Source: an uncultured Rhodospirillales bacterium (GTDB taxonomy: Bacteria; Pseudomonadota; Alphaproteobacteria; Acetobacterales; Acetobacteraceae). From it: DNA of 33,060 bases. The notes under the pieces were generated by a model that was given only the letters and a program-made list of their open reading frames with translations, was not told the DNA's origin and did not search any database. The DNA lies in contig CAIMWH010000314.1 of the NCBI GenBank assembly GCA_903845065.1, positions 1 through 33,060 of the forward strand. Direction: 5' to 3'. This document shows positions 30,515-33,060 of the stretch, one piece after another. A program made the position numbers and the translations under genes. Position 1 is the first letter of the stretch; the number at the start of each line of letters is the position of its first letter.

Positions 30515-32827
30515 ATGAACGACGACCAACGCGCCGCGCTCAACCTGATGTTCGGCCTGGATTTGCCGACGACCGGGGTGAAAACAGCGACCGTCAAGAA
30601 CGCGCAGGACCAGGCGCGTTTAAAGACGCTGGCACGCACGTTCAAGGCGCTCGGGGACCAGTCACCGGAATTCGCGGTCGGCCCGCTGACCAAAATCAAA
30701 GCCGAACTGGCCACGTGGGACAAGACGCCGCCGACCGACGAACTCCCCGGCGGCCCTGGTAACGCGATAAACGCGTTCTGGCTGATCCAGGAGGTAGACC
30801 GCGAGCTCGCGAGCCTGAAAGCCACCGCGGTGGCCAAGGTGGATGCGGGGGCGACGGCGCTTCAGGCCAAGGTTGATGCCGTGCCGCCGCTACCGGCTCC
30901 GGCAACCGCTGAGGCAAAAAAGACCCGTGCGGCGGCGATCAATAAGCTTCTGACCGCCGGCGAACCCGAGGTTGTGCGGCTGCAGGCAATTCTCACCCAG
31001 TTCACCGGCACCAGCACCGGGTTGACGGCAGTGGCAACGGCGCTTGCCGCCCTCAAGGCCGAGTTCAAGACCCTGCGCCCGGAGTCTACGCCGGGTGCGG
31101 TACTCCACCCGGTGCCGGACGCCGCGCGCCCGGCGCTTGGTACGGCCGATGCGGACACCGCAAGACTTGGTACGCTCCTCCAGACCACCGAAGGCCGTAT
31201 GGCAACGAACGCCAAACCGGTCCTCGCCGACGTAGAGGCCGCGAACACCATTATCGAGGCCAAGATTGACCGGACCACTGCCGAGGCGGCCATGAAGGCG
31301 CACAAGACCTGGGACAAGGTCAAGGAACACTACCGTGGCTTGCCGAAGGACGCGGGCACGACGTTCATGTCCATGATGTGGTGGTTCCGCCGGCGCGAGG
31401 TGGATGGGCTGATGTCGGAGTTGCAGAAAGAGTGGGATTTTGCCTGGGGCAGCGTCGGCAGCGCCAATCCGGAGAGCGACTATGACGTGACCGTACGCGA
31501 GCACGGCCGCAAGACGGATGGCGACAAGACCGTGAAGCGGGACGATTTCGAACTCGTCGAGGACTTCAACCGGCTGCTGTCGGCCAAACCCTGGGCGGGC
31601 GGTGCCCCACCAGGCATTCTGTTCGACACCAATCTCTACGCCGAAGCTGTGGTCGAGGATGCTGCGGTGCCGAGTGACGAGGCGCCGGAGGCCACCGCCG
31701 CCCGCAAGAACATGGGCGCCATGAAGGAGCAGGGGCAGGACGTCGGTGCCCTGATGAAACTGCGCCGCTACATGGATTGGGACGAGTTCGAGGACTACAA
31801 GGACAAGATGCTGGCGGGCATCGCCGATGCCGATGCGCGCAAGGTGGCCGAAAAGCAGTTCGACGAAGCCGATTCGCTGTTCTTCATCGCCCGCGCTGAC
31901 CAACTCACCCAGGCCGGCGTTGTGGTCGCAGGAGCGACCGACACACCCGAAGGGCAGAAGGCAATCCTCGCCGCCGCCGCCAAGCTCGAACACGACGATC
32001 CGGCGAAGGCGATGGACGCCAATAACAAGCTCTACGTCGCCAAGATGAAGGAGGTTCGCGTCCTGGAGAAGAAGTACGACGCCGAATCCGATCCGGCCAA
32101 GAAAGCCGCCCTGCTGGCGATGCTGAAAACCCTGCAGGCGGATGCGACGTTCTTTGCCGCGGAGGCCTATCACAGCGAGGGGCCGCTCAAGCACGTCGTC
32201 AAGGCCGGCCAGAGCAGCAAGATCGCCATCGAGGGCAACGGCATAACGTATCCGACAGAAAAGGCGAAGAATGAAGCGATTGCCGCCTTGAAGGCAGCGG
32301 AATTGGCCAAGATGTCGGCCAACCAGATGCTGCAATCCTTCAATGAAAACCTGGGTGACATGTTGAAGGACCTGCGCCACTACGCGTCCGAGCCGTTCCC
32401 GGGCGTTGGGTTTTTCCGTTCCTCGAAGTATCTCGAACGACTGTGCGAAGCCTTCGGTTTGATCACCGGCAAGCTGCCGGAGCGGGCCCAGGCCGGATTC
32501 GCTGCCATCAAGATCGGTGGCAAGGCGCCTGATGCTGTCCGCGGGGAAGTGGGCGGCCTGGTGGCGATCCGTGGCGACAAGAAGGGCTTCAAGGCTGATG
32601 GGGACGGAGCAGTGCCGGATCCCGAGGCGGAAAAGCAGGCGTATGCCATTGCCGAGATGTCCAAGATTTTCCCGAGTGTGGTCACTCTGCCGGACCTCGG
32701 CAAAGTGGTCAGTGCTTTCGGCCAACAGGTGAACGCGCTCGCCCGGAATGCCATCGCTGAGCAAATGAAAGCCGCGAGCGATGCGGCTTACTTCCAGGCC
32801 GCGCCGCCTCCGGTCCGGCCGTCATGA
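30515..32827 (+). CDS. Large unknown protein with nucleotidyltransferase-fold signature (770 aa)
   Basis: No signal peptide or membrane segment. Residues 1-300 are mostly helical, Ala/Lys/Thr-rich and coiled-coil-like. At 311-325 is WGSVGSANPESDYDV, which fits the G[S]-x8-D-h-D pattern of the Pol-beta nucleotidyltransferase superfamily (Gly312, Ser313, Asp322, Asp324). A third acidic strand may be Asp371 in ILFDTNLYAEAVV. A helical C-terminal half carries EAYHSEGPLKHVV (about 550-562), LQSFNENLGDMLKDLRHY and FFRSSKYLERLCEAFG (Ser637 on). From memory, similar blocks occur in large DUF4157-linked proteins of contractile-injection-system loci, some toxin-like. ATG 30515 has GGGGG six bases upstream. 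Somewhat lower GC than its neighbours hints at transfer. Confidence 0.85.
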   Translation: MNDDQRAALNLMFGLDLPTTGVKTATVKNAQDQARLKTLARTFKALGDQSPEFAVGPLTKIKAELATWDKTPPTDELPGGPGNAINAFWLIQEVDRELASLKATAVAKVDAGATALQAKVDAVPPLPAPATAEAKKTRAAAINKLLTAGEPEVVRLQAILTQFTGTSTGLTAVATALAALKAEFKTLRPESTPGAVLHPVPDAARPALGTADADTARLGTLLQTTEGRMATNAKPVLADVEAANTIIEAKIDRTTAEAAMKAHKTWDKVKEHYRGLPKDAGTTFMSMMWWFRRREVDGLMSELQKEWDFAWGSVGSANPESDYDVTVREHGRKTDGDKTVKRDDFELVEDFNRLLSAKPWAGGAPPGILFDTNLYAEAVVEDAAVPSDEAPEATAARKNMGAMKEQGQDVGALMKLRRYMDWDEFEDYKDKMLAGIADADARKVAEKQFDEADSLFFIARADQLTQAGVVVAGATDTPEGQKAILAAAAKLEHDDPAKAMDANNKLYVAKMKEVRVLEKKYDAESDPAKKAALLAMLKTLQADATFFAAEAYHSEGPLKHVVKAGQSSKIAIEGNGITYPTEKAKNEAIAALKAAELAKMSANQMLQSFNENLGDMLKDLRHYASEPFPGVGFFRSSKYLERLCEAFGLITGKLPERAQAGFAAIKIGGKAPDAVRGEVGGLVAIRGDKKGFKADGDGAVPDPEAEKQAYAIAEMSKIFPSVVTLPDLGKVVSAFGQQVNALARNAIAEQMKAASDAAYFQAAPPPVRPS

Positions 32828-33060
32828 TGGCAGGTGATTTCCGCGGTCATTATGGTTCTGGGGCGGGTTCCAGCGGAGTGCGGACGAAGGGGGCGTATTT
32901 CTCGACCGTGCGCCCGCCCAGCTAGCCCGTCCTATTCATGGGGCTGACGTTCGTTTCGCGATTTGAGCGGCGGGCATGGATTTCCTGTCGCCTGTTTCAT
33001 CGCGGTAGCCGGTGGTTTTTGATGGGCGTTGGGGTTTCGGGCTGCGGTTGGTTCGGGGGC
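32828..33060. other. End of window: no recognisable gene
   Basis: A 33-codon frame (ATG 32824 to TAG 32923-32925) overlaps the stop of the 770-aa gene as ATGA, but its product is Gly/Ser-rich and unfamiliar. Another frame opens at ATG 32938 and runs off the window. Neither can be supported. The sequence is GC-rich and looks intergenic. Confidence 0.4.

Noticed and set aside
32824-32925. 33-codon frame overlapping the stop of the 770-aa gene as ATGA
   Set aside because: The product is short, Gly/Ser-rich and unlike any family. The overlap alone is not enough to call an immunity or partner gene.

Overview
The window is a GC-rich stretch of an alphaproteobacterial chromosome. It most resembles Rhodospirillales, probably Acetobacteraceae. 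This rests on the gene content and on one conserved block: methyltransferase, TolC, PopZ-type DUF2497 protein and valS in that order. UPF0262, DUF983, YraN and an lpxB locus fit the same placement. The assignment is inferred from gene families, not from a marker phylogeny. Most of the window is compact core genome with many 1-8 nt gene overlaps. The long antisense reading frames are GC-skew shadows and were left out.

Layout. 1-410: the 5' end of an IS630-like transposase on the minus strand, an AT-rich island, and a short GC-rich tail of an unidentified reading frame. 411-4267: a four-gene peptide/nickel-type ABC importer (two permeases, two ATPases) with no substrate-binding gene in view. 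4271-4399: a symmetric triple-hairpin bidirectional terminator. 4399-7212 (minus): a small protein, a GNAT acetyltransferase, a nitrilase-type hydrolase and lpxB, mostly overlapping. 7370-11400: a LuxR-type regulator with a degenerate receiver, then photolyase, cyclopropane-fatty-acid synthase and a PPP-type phosphoesterase. 11503-13572: a hybrid sensor kinase with receiver and Hpt domains. 13578-17574: nucleoside deoxyribosyltransferase, a convergent Asp/Glu-type racemase, then DUF983, UPF0262, mtnA and a DedA protein. 17577-19151: a small secreted protein and an OmpR-type response regulator.

19177-20663 (minus) holds the most unusual small-scale structure. A two-gene cassette occurs twice in tandem. 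Each copy has a soluble protein of about 123 aa followed by a tail-anchored membrane mini-protein of 63-69 aa ending in WYG-x-LH-x-AG-x-C. I recognise neither family. 20864-23557 (minus) carries a DUF6614-like protein, a cysteine-dioxygenase-type cupin, a YegD-like Hsp70 and YraN. Next come an EamA transporter, tRNA-Cys(GCA), the methyltransferase-TolC-PopZ-valS block, and a 770-aa protein (30515-32827). That last protein has a nucleotidyltransferase-fold signature inside a long helical protein. It may be an orphan member of the large polymorphic-toxin-like proteins found near extracellular contractile injection systems.

The best candidates for undescribed biology are the duplicated cassette at 19177-20663 and the 770-aa nucleotidyltransferase-like protein. 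The split GNAT/nitrilase pair feeding into lpxB and the nested palindrome at 4271-4399 are secondary.
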